This document shows positions 24,571-33,394 of a DNA stretch of 64,000 nucleotides, one piece after another (the stretch's first letter is position 1; every line of letters starts with the position of its first letter). The notes under the pieces are model-generated. The model had not been told where the DNA came from. It did not search any database and worked only from the letters and a program-made list of their open reading frames with translations. Both the position numbers and the translations under genes were made by a program. The DNA is taken from assembly GCA_964476565.1 (NCBI GenBank), contig CAYZBG010000016.1:14564-78563 (forward strand), written 5' to 3'. This stretch comes from CAMAXB01 sp964476565. GTDB taxonomy: Bacteria; Verrucomicrobiota; Verrucomicrobiia; Opitutales; Opitutaceae.

Positions 24571-27075
24571 TCAGTCGGCCACCGTCTCGGCGCCGGACGG
24601 GGCGGACTCGCCGTGCGCGCCCAGCGCGGAGACGGTGAGCTCACGCGCACCGGCGGCGGCCGCGCCCAAAAGGAGGTAGCCTGGCTCGGCCGCGTTCACC
24701 ACGACTTCACCCGCCTTCGCACCGGTCCAGCGCACGCGGTAGCCGGTCGCCTTCGCGACAGGCATGAAACGCACCGCGATCGTGCCGTCGCCGCGCACGG
24801 CGCCGAGCAGCGTGGGCGTCGCCGGCGGGAGGCCGCCATCGGGCACCACCGTACGCTCGGCCGACCACGCGCTGGGGCCGCGACCGGCCACCTGACGACG
24901 GAGCCGCAGATAGTAGGTGCGGCCCGGTTCGAGCCCGTGCACCGCGAGCGCCCCTTTCTGCGCCACAGTCAGGGTCTGGTCATAGCGGCCGGAGGCCGTG
25001 CCGTACTCGAGGGTGAAGGCTTCGTCATCGGGTTCGGTCGAGTAGCCGACCATGAAACCGTCGTCGAGCGGCTCCACGTGGTTGATCACCGGAGCGGAGG
25101 ATCCGGTCGCCAACGGAGCGGCGGCAGGTTCCCCGCCCAAGGCAGTGGTGTGAACGACGTAGCCGAGCGGATTCACCACCGTCGCGACCAGCGTCGCGTT
25201 CCCCGCCCCGCTAGGCGCGGGCGAGAGCGGCACGCGCACGGGCGCCGCGCCAGGGGCGAGGTCGGGCAGCGCCGCCACGCCACCGGCCAGGGTGCGTCCA
25301 TCCGCGCGACGCCACTCCCAGATCAGCCGGTGGGCGCGCAGGGTGTAGCTCGGAAAATCATCGGGGCCGCGCACGGCGACGACGGCGTGTCCGTCGACCA
25401 CGCGCAGTTGGCGGAGCGGGCTGTGCAACCGCGCGATGTCGCGCGCTGCCGCCTTGTCGCGGCGCCACAGGTCGACGATGCCCCACGAGCGCAGCTCGCC
25501 CGGAGCGGAGCCGCGATAGTTGCTGCGATAATCATTGTAGGTCCACAGGGCTGCACCGATCAGGCCCGGCCGGTCGGCCAGCGTCGCCCAGCGCTCCTCG
25601 AGTCCATCGATGCGGCTGTCGAGCGTTTCGCCAAACTGCCGCGCGCCGATCTCGGCGAGGAAGACCGGACGCCCGGGCCACTTGCGTTCGAGGGTTTCGA
25701 GCATCCCGCCGGGATTCGGTCCATACGTGTTGTGCAGGATCACGTCCGAGACCGAGATCGGGTCGTTGGTGGGGGTGTACTGGGTGCGATTGCCGCTGAA
25801 GCTCACGTAGCTGATGAGCCGGTGCGGATCGAGATCGCGGCGCACATAGTCGATCATGCTCTTCACGTAATCGTAGTGCTCGAGCAGCTCGTTGCCCACG
25901 CTCCAGCCGATGATCGACGGGTGGTTGTAGTCGCGTTCGATCATCTCGCGCAGCCACTGCTTCGTGCGCGGGTTGTCCGCCACGACGTTGGGATCGTTCT
26001 CCCCCCAGACAGGAATTTCGGTGAAGACCAAGATGCCCTTCTCGTCGAGGTAATCGAGCAGGTTGGGCGCGGAAGGCGCATGCATGATGCGCGTGAAGTT
26101 ACCGCCGTAGCGCTTCATGCGGTCAACATCGAGGCGGACGAGGTGGTCCGGCTCGGTGTTGCCGTAGGCGCGGTGGTCATGCACGCGGTTGAAGCCGACG
26201 AGGCGCACCTTCTCGCCGTTGAGGTAGAGTCCGTCGGGCTTCACCTCGACCTTGCGCACACCAAACCGGTCCGTGCGCTCATGCACTGCGGCCCCGGCCA
26301 CGCGCGCGACGGTGGTCAGGCGGTACAGGTGCGGGGTGTCGAAGTGCCAGCGCCGCACGTCGGCGGCGGCGAGCGTGAACGACGCTTGGCGGCGCACCGA
26401 GCCGCCGGCGGGAACCTCGACCGTGAGGGTGGCTGCCCCGACCGGGCGATCGTCAAAGCGTGCCTCGGCCGCGAGGGCCACGGTCGCAGGGGAGGCGCCG
26501 TTGTTCTCCACCACGTAATCGAGATGCACCGTCGCGGCGCCGGTGGTGAGGTCGAGCTCGGGCCGGACGTGCTGGCGTTGCAGGCGCACCGCCTCGTTCG
26601 CGACGAGTTCGACGCTGCGGCTGATACCACCCCAAGGCCACCAGGCGCCGCGCTTGTAGGTGTTGTCCGCCATCACCGTGACCGTGTTCGGCCCGTCCCA
26701 GCGAACGAGGTCGGTGACATCGAACTCGAACGGCGTGTAACCACCCTCATGGCGCCCGAGCGCGCGTCCGTTGAGCGTCACCTCGGACGTCTCGTACACG
26801 GCGTGAAAGAGCAGGCGGACGCGCTTGCCGCGCCACGCCGACGGGACGGAGAACTCGCGCCGGTACCAGCCGCGCCCGACGTGCTGGCTGTAGGCGTTGA
26901 CCGTGTCCCAGTTGCCCGGGACCGGCAGCGTGTCCCACTCGGACATCGGCCGATCGAGCCGGCCCGCGTCGATCGTGAAGGCCCAGCGGCCGTCGAGGGA
27001 CTGGCGTTCCTCGCCTGCAAACGCAGAGAGCGCACTGAGGGCAAAAAGCAACGGAGTGAGGCGGAGGAGGTTCAT
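24571..27075 (-). CDS. Secreted GH2 glycosidase (beta-galactosidase/glucuronidase type) with FnIII-like end
   Basis: 834 residues with a signal peptide (MNLLRLTPLLFALSALSAFA). There is an N-terminal sugar-binding beta-domain (WDTLPVPGNWD...YRREF), an Ig-like domain and a TIM barrel with SVGNELLEHY (acid/base E396) and PVFLAEIGARQFG (nucleophile E475). Both catalytic glutamates are present. From about 600 there are FnIII-like repeats (for example TPTLLGAVRGDGTIAVRFMPVAKATGYRVRW). GH2 enzymes remove terminal beta-linked sugars. It is the last minus-strand gene of the cluster, separated by a repeat from the MFS gene, and converges with the LacI gene at 24539. Confidence 0.9.
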   Translation of the reverse strand: MNLLRLTPLLFALSALSAFAGEERQSLDGRWAFTIDAGRLDRPMSEWDTLPVPGNWDTVNAYSQHVGRGWYRREFSVPSAWRGKRVRLLFHAVYETSEVTLNGRALGRHEGGYTPFEFDVTDLVRWDGPNTVTVMADNTYKRGAWWPWGGISRSVELVANEAVRLQRQHVRPELDLTTGAATVHLDYVVENNGASPATVALAAEARFDDRPVGAATLTVEVPAGGSVRRQASFTLAAADVRRWHFDTPHLYRLTTVARVAGAAVHERTDRFGVRKVEVKPDGLYLNGEKVRLVGFNRVHDHRAYGNTEPDHLVRLDVDRMKRYGGNFTRIMHAPSAPNLLDYLDEKGILVFTEIPVWGENDPNVVADNPRTKQWLREMIERDYNHPSIIGWSVGNELLEHYDYVKSMIDYVRRDLDPHRLISYVSFSGNRTQYTPTNDPISVSDVILHNTYGPNPGGMLETLERKWPGRPVFLAEIGARQFGETLDSRIDGLEERWATLADRPGLIGAALWTYNDYRSNYRGSAPGELRSWGIVDLWRRDKAAARDIARLHSPLRQLRVVDGHAVVAVRGPDDFPSYTLRAHRLIWEWRRADGRTLAGGVAALPDLAPGAAPVRVPLSPAPSGAGNATLVATVVNPLGYVVHTTALGGEPAAAPLATGSSAPVINHVEPLDDGFMVGYSTEPDDEAFTLEYGTASGRYDQTLTVAQKGALAVHGLEPGRTYYLRLRRQVAGRGPSAWSAERTVVPDGGLPPATPTLLGAVRGDGTIAVRFMPVAKATGYRVRWTGAKAGEVVVNAAEPGYLLLGAAAAGARELTVSALGAHGESAPSGAETVAD

Positions 27076-27098
27076 TTTGGAACGAGCGGTTGAGTTTT

Positions 27099-27217
27099 AA
27101 CGCAGAGACGCGAAGGCGCAGAGCTTCGGGAACTGAAAGCAGGCCTCGCCCCCAAGGTGTTGGCCAATCATGTACCTCTTGCCTCTTTGCGTCTCAGCTT
27201 CTCTGCGCCTCTGCGTT
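27099..27217. repeat. CGCAGAGG-type inverted repeat between genes
   Basis: The left arm starts AACGCAGAGACGCGAAGGCGCAGAG (27099-27123). The right arm, ending at 27217, reads the reverse (CTCTGCGCCTCTGCGTTT). The arms pair with one short insertion. It lies between GH2 and the MFS gene and contains no gene. A similar but broken form is at 3153-3290. Such elements are common in PVC-phylum genomes; the function is not established. Confidence 0.75.
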
Positions 27218-27241
27218 TCTTCCGAACTGCCGAGTTTCGGC

Positions 27242-28483
27242 TCATGCGGACGCGGCCGCCATGCGCCGCAGCCGCCAGATCAGGAAGATCGCGAGCGGAT
27301 GGGCGAAGGCCATGATGTAGAAGGCAGGCGTGTAGGAGAAATGGGTGACGAGCCGGCCCACGCCGGCGTTCATGAGCATGCCGCCGACGGCGCTGCCGGC
27401 CGCGATCACGCCGAAGCAGGTCGCGACCGACCGCTGGGGAATGACATCCACCACGAGCGAGGTCAGGTTGATCAGCCAGGTCATGTGCGCGAAGACGATG
27501 ACCATGCCGAGGGCGAGCGCGACATAGAGACCGTCGACCAGGGGAACGAGCGCGGACAGCGGGATGAGGCAGGCCATCACCAGCATGACGCGCAGGCGCG
27601 CGGCGGGCGGGGCGACCTGCTTCTTGATCAGGCGGCCGGAGAACCAGCCCCCGGCAATGGCGCCGAGGTCGGCGGCGAGGAAGATCACAAAGGTGATCGA
27701 AAGCCCCACCTGGCTCACGCCCCGCGCGTCGAACAGGTACTTCGCAAACCAGAACTGATAGAAGTACCAGACCGGGTCGGAGAGCAGCCGGGCGAACATG
27801 AGCAGCCACACCTCCCGGCGGCGCAGGACGGCGCGCCAGCCCTCGGGCTTTTGGCTGACGCCCGGAGGCGGCGCGTCGGGCAGCAGGGTCTTCTCGGATT
27901 CGCGCAGGAGGGGATTCTCGCGCGGACTGCGGTAGAGCCAGAGCCAGGGGATCAACCAGATGAATCCGGCAACGCCGGTGGCGACGAAGGCCATCTGCCA
28001 ACCGTAGCGGGTGGCAAGCGCGACGATGATGATCGGAGCAATGGTGGCGCCGACCGTTGCCCCGAGGGTGTAGAGACCGATGGCGATGCCGCGTTCCTTC
28101 GGGGAGAACCACTCCGATACCGCCTTGGGCGCGGCCGTCCAGTTGCCCGCCTCGCCGAGCCCGAGCAAAAAGCGGAAAACGCCGAGCGAACCGAGGGAAC
28201 GCGCAAACCCCGTGAGCAGGTTGGCCGCGGACCACCACGCCACAAATACGGCGAGCGAGGCGCGCACGCCGAAGCGGTCGACGATCCGGCCGGAGAACAG
28301 CATCGCCGCCGTGTAGGCGACGAGGAACAGGTTGACCACGAAGGCGTAGTCCTCGTTCGAGAGCGAGAGCTCCCCCTGGATCGTCGGCGCGAGGATCGAC
28401 AGCGTCTGCCGGTCGATGTAGTTGAGCACCGAGGCGAGGAAGAGCATCCCCGCGATCCACCAACGCAGGTGCGGGATCTTCAT
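27242..28483 (-). CDS. MFS sugar-acid/oligosaccharide transporter
   Basis: 413 residues with 12 hydrophobic segments. The start matches hexuronate/anion symporter types (RWWIAGMLFLASVLNYIDRQTLSILAPTIQGELSLSNEDYAFVVNLFLVAYTAAMLFSGRIVDRFGVR), including the D-R-F/G-x-R loop. It is the inner-membrane importer for the products of the outer operon. Its start overlaps the previous gene by 4 bp (ATGA), so it is in the operon. A sugar-acid substrate is inferred from this subfamily only. Confidence 0.85.
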   Translation of the reverse strand: MKIPHLRWWIAGMLFLASVLNYIDRQTLSILAPTIQGELSLSNEDYAFVVNLFLVAYTAAMLFSGRIVDRFGVRASLAVFVAWWSAANLLTGFARSLGSLGVFRFLLGLGEAGNWTAAPKAVSEWFSPKERGIAIGLYTLGATVGATIAPIIIVALATRYGWQMAFVATGVAGFIWLIPWLWLYRSPRENPLLRESEKTLLPDAPPPGVSQKPEGWRAVLRRREVWLLMFARLLSDPVWYFYQFWFAKYLFDARGVSQVGLSITFVIFLAADLGAIAGGWFSGRLIKKQVAPPAARLRVMLVMACLIPLSALVPLVDGLYVALALGMVIVFAHMTWLINLTSLVVDVIPQRSVATCFGVIAAGSAVGGMLMNAGVGRLVTHFSYTPAFYIMAFAHPLAIFLIWRLRRMAAASA

Positions 28484-31068
28484 CGGGTGTAATCGAGGGC
28501 CACGACGGTGAGGCCGTAGGCGGGAACGGTCAGGCGGAGGGGCTGGTTGAGGTCCAGCTTGGCGCGGATCGACGGACCGATCACGCCAGCGCCACTGAAG
28601 GCGGTTGCCCGACCGGCGGTCAGGGAGGCGGCGTCGGGGGCAAGCGTCACGGTGTGTTCGCGACCGACCTCATTCATGAGCAACAGGTACACGCGGGGCG
28701 AATCGACCGCACGGGCAATCACGCAGTCGATGGCAGGGTTGTCCACTCCGGCCTCGCCCCAGCCAAGCTCCGCTGCGTCGCCATACACCGAACCCGGGGC
28801 AAAGCCATAGCTCGCATGCGGTCCGACCTTCGGGGTGAAGAAGCCGCGCGGAAAGGTGACATTGCCCTCCGAGCGCACGGTGAGTTCGGCCATCAGGTAA
28901 TCGGTGATCCACCCGATCTGCCACCAGGCGTGATGGGGAAACGGTCCGGCCCCGGCGTTCATGGTTCTCCAGTAATAAGACGCCACCTTGGTTTCGGGAT
29001 CGACAAAGGCCTCGCGTCCAATTGCCGCCGAGCGGGCGAAATCACGAAACAGCGTCTCGCCCGTCAGCCGGTAAACGCGGAGGAAGAGGCCGGCGTGACT
29101 GGCCAGCAGGATGGGACCGGCATTGACCGCCGAGCCCAGCAGGCCCCCGTGCTCGAAGCTCAGCCCGGACTGATTGATCATCCACTCGGGCAGGGTGCGT
29201 CCCTTCACCTGACGCGGTGCCGTCTTGGCGACGGGATGGGTGTAGATCGACGTGGTGTAAAAGCGCGCCGCTGCGATCCCGGCGTCCCGGTAGGCCACCT
29301 CACCTGTCACTTCGTGGAGATCAAGCAAGGCCTGGGCGATCTGGGCCGTGGCAAAATCGGGCACAAAACGCGCGTCGCCGCAGACGCCAAGGAAGCGACC
29401 CGGATTCACCGCGTGCGCTACGAGCCAATCGGCACCCTTACGCGCCGCCGCCAGATACCTCGCGTCACCAAGAATTCGGTACGCCACAAGCAGCCCGTAG
29501 AAAGTCGGACGGTAGTCGTTGAGATCGGTGAAAACCGGGCGCTCGTCATGCCGTCGGTAGCCCACTTCCCAGCGGCCGTCGGTTTTTTGCCAGGCGAGCA
29601 GCCGTTCTGCGGCGAGCGTGAAACGGGTACGCGCCTCTGCATCGCCAGGCTCGAAGAGGAGGATGTTCCCGAGGTCGAGCAGCGCATAGTACGTGAGCGC
29701 CACCGGCTCGACGTAGTCACCCCATTCTTCGGCGAAGCGCCTGCTGCTTGGCAGGTAATACTGCCCGACCGCCGCACCTTGGAAGAAACCTGGTTCGCCC
29801 TGCACCTGCTTCAGCTTGAAGTTGCGCGCGTAGGGCAGGCGTTCCTCGCGCAGCTTCGGATCGCCCGTGATGCGCGCGAGCATCCACATCGCGCCGTAAT
29901 CGGAATTCTTGATCGAATCGCCCGGCTTGGCTGCTCCGGCAACCAGGCCGCGATAGATCTGAGCCCCGAGGCGCACGCCCTCGAACTCCTCCACCCGCCA
30001 GAGCGACGTCTGGTCATCGGTAAGGTACCGGTGTTGGGCGCGCACACGGTCAGTCAGGGATTGGCTGGGTTCGCGCAACGCAAGTCCGTCGGCAAAACGG
30101 TAGATGCTCTGAATGACATGCCGGTTGACCTCGAACCAATCTCCGGCGCGCACGGTGTAGCGAAAGAGGAAACTTCGGCGCTCACCCGCCGCCAGGTGGC
30201 TGTCCGCCTGTCCAAGGACCGGGTGATACAGCGTAGGGCTGAGCTCCCCTGCCCGGGTCATGTGCGACAGCCCCAGCTGCCATCGCTGTCGCGTGTCGTG
30301 ATCGTCCCCCCAGGGCTCCGCCGCGGTGCCCGGCTCGGCGGTGACGGCCAGCGTGGCTCCGGAGACATCGGTCGCGAGGGACGAAAGGGTCGAGGCCGTG
30401 CGTTCCCGCACCACGACGGGTCGCGGCGGCAAGCCCTGGCCGTAGCCGTAGCTCAAGAGCAGATTGGGCTCGATGGCCGCACCTTGAAAGTAGCCCGGCA
30501 CAACCGCCCATGCGAGCCGCTCCGCCGGGAACGTGACCAATGCCGGCGTGGCGAGGGAGAAGAAACCGGTGCGTTTCGCCGTGACCACCAGCGTGGCCCG
30601 CACGTCGCCAGGGAACGCGGGATCCAGGGCCAGGGTCAGCTCGACTCCGGCCACCGGTGTATCGTGGCGGAAGCGCAAGGAACCGTCGGCAAGGCGCTCG
30701 GCCTCACCGGGCAGGAACCGGAAGGCTTCTCCGGCGACATTGAGGGACACCGCATCGGTGGTGTTGGCCCACTTGCGCTCGAGGTGAGGAATCTTGAGCT
30801 CGGCGCCCACATCATAGAACACCTCAAGGCCGGGTCCCACGGGTTCGGCCGACGGCGCCTGCTCTGCAAATAGGAGGGTGTAGGTGCCGGACGGCTGGCC
30901 CACCGGCAACGACTGGCCGTCGCGCAGCGCGACCACTTCGCTCGCCCGCCAGCCATCCGTGCCCCGTGAAAAGACCAATCGGGTCGCACCGTCCGCAAGC
31001 GTGAGCACGTCTTGCGCCGGCAGCATGACCGCACTGAGCAGCAGGCAAAGCAGCGTCCGCTTGCTCAT
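28480..31068 (-). CDS. Exported protein with C-terminal six-hairpin-like domain, function unknown
   Basis: 862 residues with a signal peptide (MSKRTLLCLLLSAVMLPAQ). Residues 20-340 are beta-rich and those from about 345 to 700 are helical with repeated Trp/Tyr-rich hairpins (LTYYALLDLGNILLFE, WQKTDGRWEVGYRRHDERP, WWQIGWITDYLMAELTV), as in (alpha/alpha)6-barrel glycosidases. A C-terminal beta-domain follows. I cannot name a family or a catalytic pair. It overlaps the FAD gene by 4 bp upstream and the MFS gene by 4 bp downstream, placing it firmly in the operon. A polysaccharide-active enzyme is plausible. Confidence 0.72.
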   Translation of the reverse strand: MSKRTLLCLLLSAVMLPAQDVLTLADGATRLVFSRGTDGWRASEVVALRDGQSLPVGQPSGTYTLLFAEQAPSAEPVGPGLEVFYDVGAELKIPHLERKWANTTDAVSLNVAGEAFRFLPGEAERLADGSLRFRHDTPVAGVELTLALDPAFPGDVRATLVVTAKRTGFFSLATPALVTFPAERLAWAVVPGYFQGAAIEPNLLLSYGYGQGLPPRPVVVRERTASTLSSLATDVSGATLAVTAEPGTAAEPWGDDHDTRQRWQLGLSHMTRAGELSPTLYHPVLGQADSHLAAGERRSFLFRYTVRAGDWFEVNRHVIQSIYRFADGLALREPSQSLTDRVRAQHRYLTDDQTSLWRVEEFEGVRLGAQIYRGLVAGAAKPGDSIKNSDYGAMWMLARITGDPKLREERLPYARNFKLKQVQGEPGFFQGAAVGQYYLPSSRRFAEEWGDYVEPVALTYYALLDLGNILLFEPGDAEARTRFTLAAERLLAWQKTDGRWEVGYRRHDERPVFTDLNDYRPTFYGLLVAYRILGDARYLAAARKGADWLVAHAVNPGRFLGVCGDARFVPDFATAQIAQALLDLHEVTGEVAYRDAGIAAARFYTTSIYTHPVAKTAPRQVKGRTLPEWMINQSGLSFEHGGLLGSAVNAGPILLASHAGLFLRVYRLTGETLFRDFARSAAIGREAFVDPETKVASYYWRTMNAGAGPFPHHAWWQIGWITDYLMAELTVRSEGNVTFPRGFFTPKVGPHASYGFAPGSVYGDAAELGWGEAGVDNPAIDCVIARAVDSPRVYLLLMNEVGREHTVTLAPDAASLTAGRATAFSGAGVIGPSIRAKLDLNQPLRLTVPAYGLTVVALDYTR

Positions 31069-33380
31069 ACCAACTCCTTATTCGCGTAGCAGCGGACCTC
31101 GAAGAGCGCCGCGGGCACGTGGGCCGAGGGGTGTTCGAGTTCGAGGCGCAGCGAGCGGGTGCGTACCGGCTGGGCAAACACGTGCACGTTGCGCGTCTCG
31201 TGGTTATCGGTGCGCTCCGCGAGCACGGTCCCGGTCTCACCGTCAACGAGGCGGTAGCGGCGCACGCAGAACGGCATCTCGCGCTCCGGATGGCCCCAGA
31301 GCACGGACTCCATCGGGTGATCGAAGTCGGCATCGAACCCGAGCTCCACGCGGGCGAGCGTGCGAGGCTCGGACCAAGTGAGGGTCAAGGTGGGGTGCGG
31401 GTCGGCGGGCGACGCCACCCACGCGTTAGGCCGGGAGGTGGGGCGGGCGACGCCGTTGACCACGTTCGCGGCGGCGTAGACGCGGAGCGGTTCGGCGAGG
31501 GTGAGCGCGAGGTTGTGTCCGCCTGGACGCCGGCGCGGCTGCCAGAACTCGAACTGGTCAACGCCGATGTCGCCCGGGGGCGTCTGGACGGCGGACTCGG
31601 CCACGGCGCGGTTCGCCTCGTGACAAAGGGAAAGGACGCCGGTGACCCGGCGTTCGGAGCAGCGCAGGCTGATCGAGGCGTCGCCAAAGAAGCAGATGAA
31701 GGCGTAGCGCGTGTCGGTGAACCGGTGGGTGAAGGCGAGGTCGAGCGGCACGTCTTCGCCGGGCGGTACGGCGACGGTGAGGGTCTCGAGGGTGACGTCG
31801 GGCGTGTGGTTGTCCGGCTTGCTGCTTTGGCGCAGTTCAATCCGGAGGGAGCCGGACTGCTTCGCGTGGGTGAAGACCCGGACGCGCGGTGTGGTGCCCG
31901 CCGTGAGCGGAAGCATCATCGCCCAGCGCTGGCCGAGGGAGAGGATCGGGCCGTCGGGCGGCAGGGCGTCGAGGATGTACTCGCTGGACGCGGTGAGGGT
32001 CGCGGACGGGGCGAGATCGAGGGGATCGCGCAGGGCGAGGCCGGGGATGTGATGGCCCACGCGGAGGAGAGCGCGTTGCAACTCGTCGATGCGCTGGCGG
32101 CCGAGTTCGCGGGGCAGGAGCCCGTGGCGGGTGCAGAGCGCGGCGGCTTGCCCGACGGCTTCACCGACGTAGGCGCAGGTGCCCATGACGCGGCTGGAAC
32201 CGAAGGCCACGTGAGTCGCGCTGATGATGCGGCCGGCGAGGAAGAGGTTGGGGATGTTCTTGCTGTACACGCACCGGTACGGGATCTGGTACAGGCCCTT
32301 CGAGTGCCACTGGTTGCAGCCGGGTTTCTCGGAGAAGACGCCGTCGGCGGGATGGAGGTCGATGGACCAGCCGCCGAAGGCGATCGCGTCGGGGTGCAGG
32401 CGTTGTTCGACGACGTCCTGCTGGGTCAGCCAGGTGTCACCCTCGAACCGCCGGCTCTCGCGCTTGCCGGGGATCGTGCCCACCCATTCGAGGGTCAGGT
32501 TGGCGGCCTCGGGGAACTTGCCGGAGTTCTTGATGTAGTCCCAGACGCCATAGACGACCTTCCAGAGCTCCCACTTGATCGTCTCGGTCGCGTGCACGGT
32601 GTCGAGGCGGCCGCCGTACTCGATCCACCAGAGCTTGCAGCCGTACTCGCGGGCGTTGAAGGCGCGGAAGCGCGGGATCTTCGTGATGTCGCGCAGGGCG
32701 AAGGCCGGGGGCGTGAAGGTGACCGGGCGGCCGGTGTCCTTCGAGTAGAAGTAGAGCGAGTGGCCGAGCAGTTCGCCGTACTCCTGGGTAGGGGCGAACT
32801 TTTCCCCGAACTCTTCGCGGGCCTCGGCGCCCATGCGAAAGGCGGCGCCGGCGAGGAAGCCGACCACGCCGTCGCCTGAGGCGTCGCAGAAGAGCGGCGC
32901 GGCGAGCTCGTAGCGGGTCGAGTTCTGCGAGCAGAAGGCGTGGACAGCACGGATGTGATCGGCGTGGCCGTTGGCTTCGGGGCCGGCCTTGACCACCTCG
33001 TGGACGGCGGTGTTGAGCAGGAGGGTGATATTGGGTTCGGCCGTGACCTTCTCGAGCAGGAGCGCGTCGACGAGCAGCGGGTTGCCCTCGGGATTGCGGA
33101 AGGTGTTCTCGACCAAAAGTTCGTCGACGATCCCGCCTTCGCGCGCCCAGCGGTTGTTGTTCCCCATGTGCGAGGTCGCGCCGAGGATCCAGAGCCGGAC
33201 CTCGCTGGAGGCGTTGCCGCCGAGGACCGGGCGATCCTGCACGAGGATGACCTTGATGCCGGCGCGGGCCGCCGCGATGGCGGTGCAGGAGCCGGCCAGG
33301 CCCCCGCCCACGACCACGAGGTCGGCGGAAAGGCGTTGCGTGTGGAGTTCGCGCCGTTCGACGGCGGGGGCGGAGATCAT
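31065..33380 (-). CDS. FAD-dependent oxidoreductase with C-terminal accessory domain
   Basis: 771 residues. The FAD-binding fold starts at once: SADLVVVGGGLAGSCTAIAAARAGIKVILVQDRPVLGGNASSEVRLW, with GGGLAG at 25-30. The region to about 430 follows the FAD_oxidored pattern (IPYRCVYSKNIPNLFLAGRIISATHVAFGSSRVMGTCAYVGEAVGQAAAL). The C-terminal half is beta-rich, with a discoidin-like end. No signal peptide is visible, so it should be cytoplasmic. The frame runs back to 34265, but that part overlaps the next gene in another frame; the ATG at 33380 is the real start. It lies 14 bp downstream of the GH9-like gene. The oxidised substrate is unknown. Confidence 0.88.
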   Translation of the reverse strand: MISAPAVERRELHTQRLSADLVVVGGGLAGSCTAIAAARAGIKVILVQDRPVLGGNASSEVRLWILGATSHMGNNNRWAREGGIVDELLVENTFRNPEGNPLLVDALLLEKVTAEPNITLLLNTAVHEVVKAGPEANGHADHIRAVHAFCSQNSTRYELAAPLFCDASGDGVVGFLAGAAFRMGAEAREEFGEKFAPTQEYGELLGHSLYFYSKDTGRPVTFTPPAFALRDITKIPRFRAFNAREYGCKLWWIEYGGRLDTVHATETIKWELWKVVYGVWDYIKNSGKFPEAANLTLEWVGTIPGKRESRRFEGDTWLTQQDVVEQRLHPDAIAFGGWSIDLHPADGVFSEKPGCNQWHSKGLYQIPYRCVYSKNIPNLFLAGRIISATHVAFGSSRVMGTCAYVGEAVGQAAALCTRHGLLPRELGRQRIDELQRALLRVGHHIPGLALRDPLDLAPSATLTASSEYILDALPPDGPILSLGQRWAMMLPLTAGTTPRVRVFTHAKQSGSLRIELRQSSKPDNHTPDVTLETLTVAVPPGEDVPLDLAFTHRFTDTRYAFICFFGDASISLRCSERRVTGVLSLCHEANRAVAESAVQTPPGDIGVDQFEFWQPRRRPGGHNLALTLAEPLRVYAAANVVNGVARPTSRPNAWVASPADPHPTLTLTWSEPRTLARVELGFDADFDHPMESVLWGHPEREMPFCVRRYRLVDGETGTVLAERTDNHETRNVHVFAQPVRTRSLRLELEHPSAHVPAALFEVRCYANKELV

Positions 33381-33394
33381 GGGAAAGGGAGGGA

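Noticed and set aside
24526..27093. 855-residue plus-strand open frame
   Set aside because: Antisense to the GH2 gene, which has a signal peptide and both catalytic residues.
28654..30873. 739-residue plus-strand open frame
   Set aside because: Antisense to the six-hairpin gene, which has a signal peptide and an operon position.
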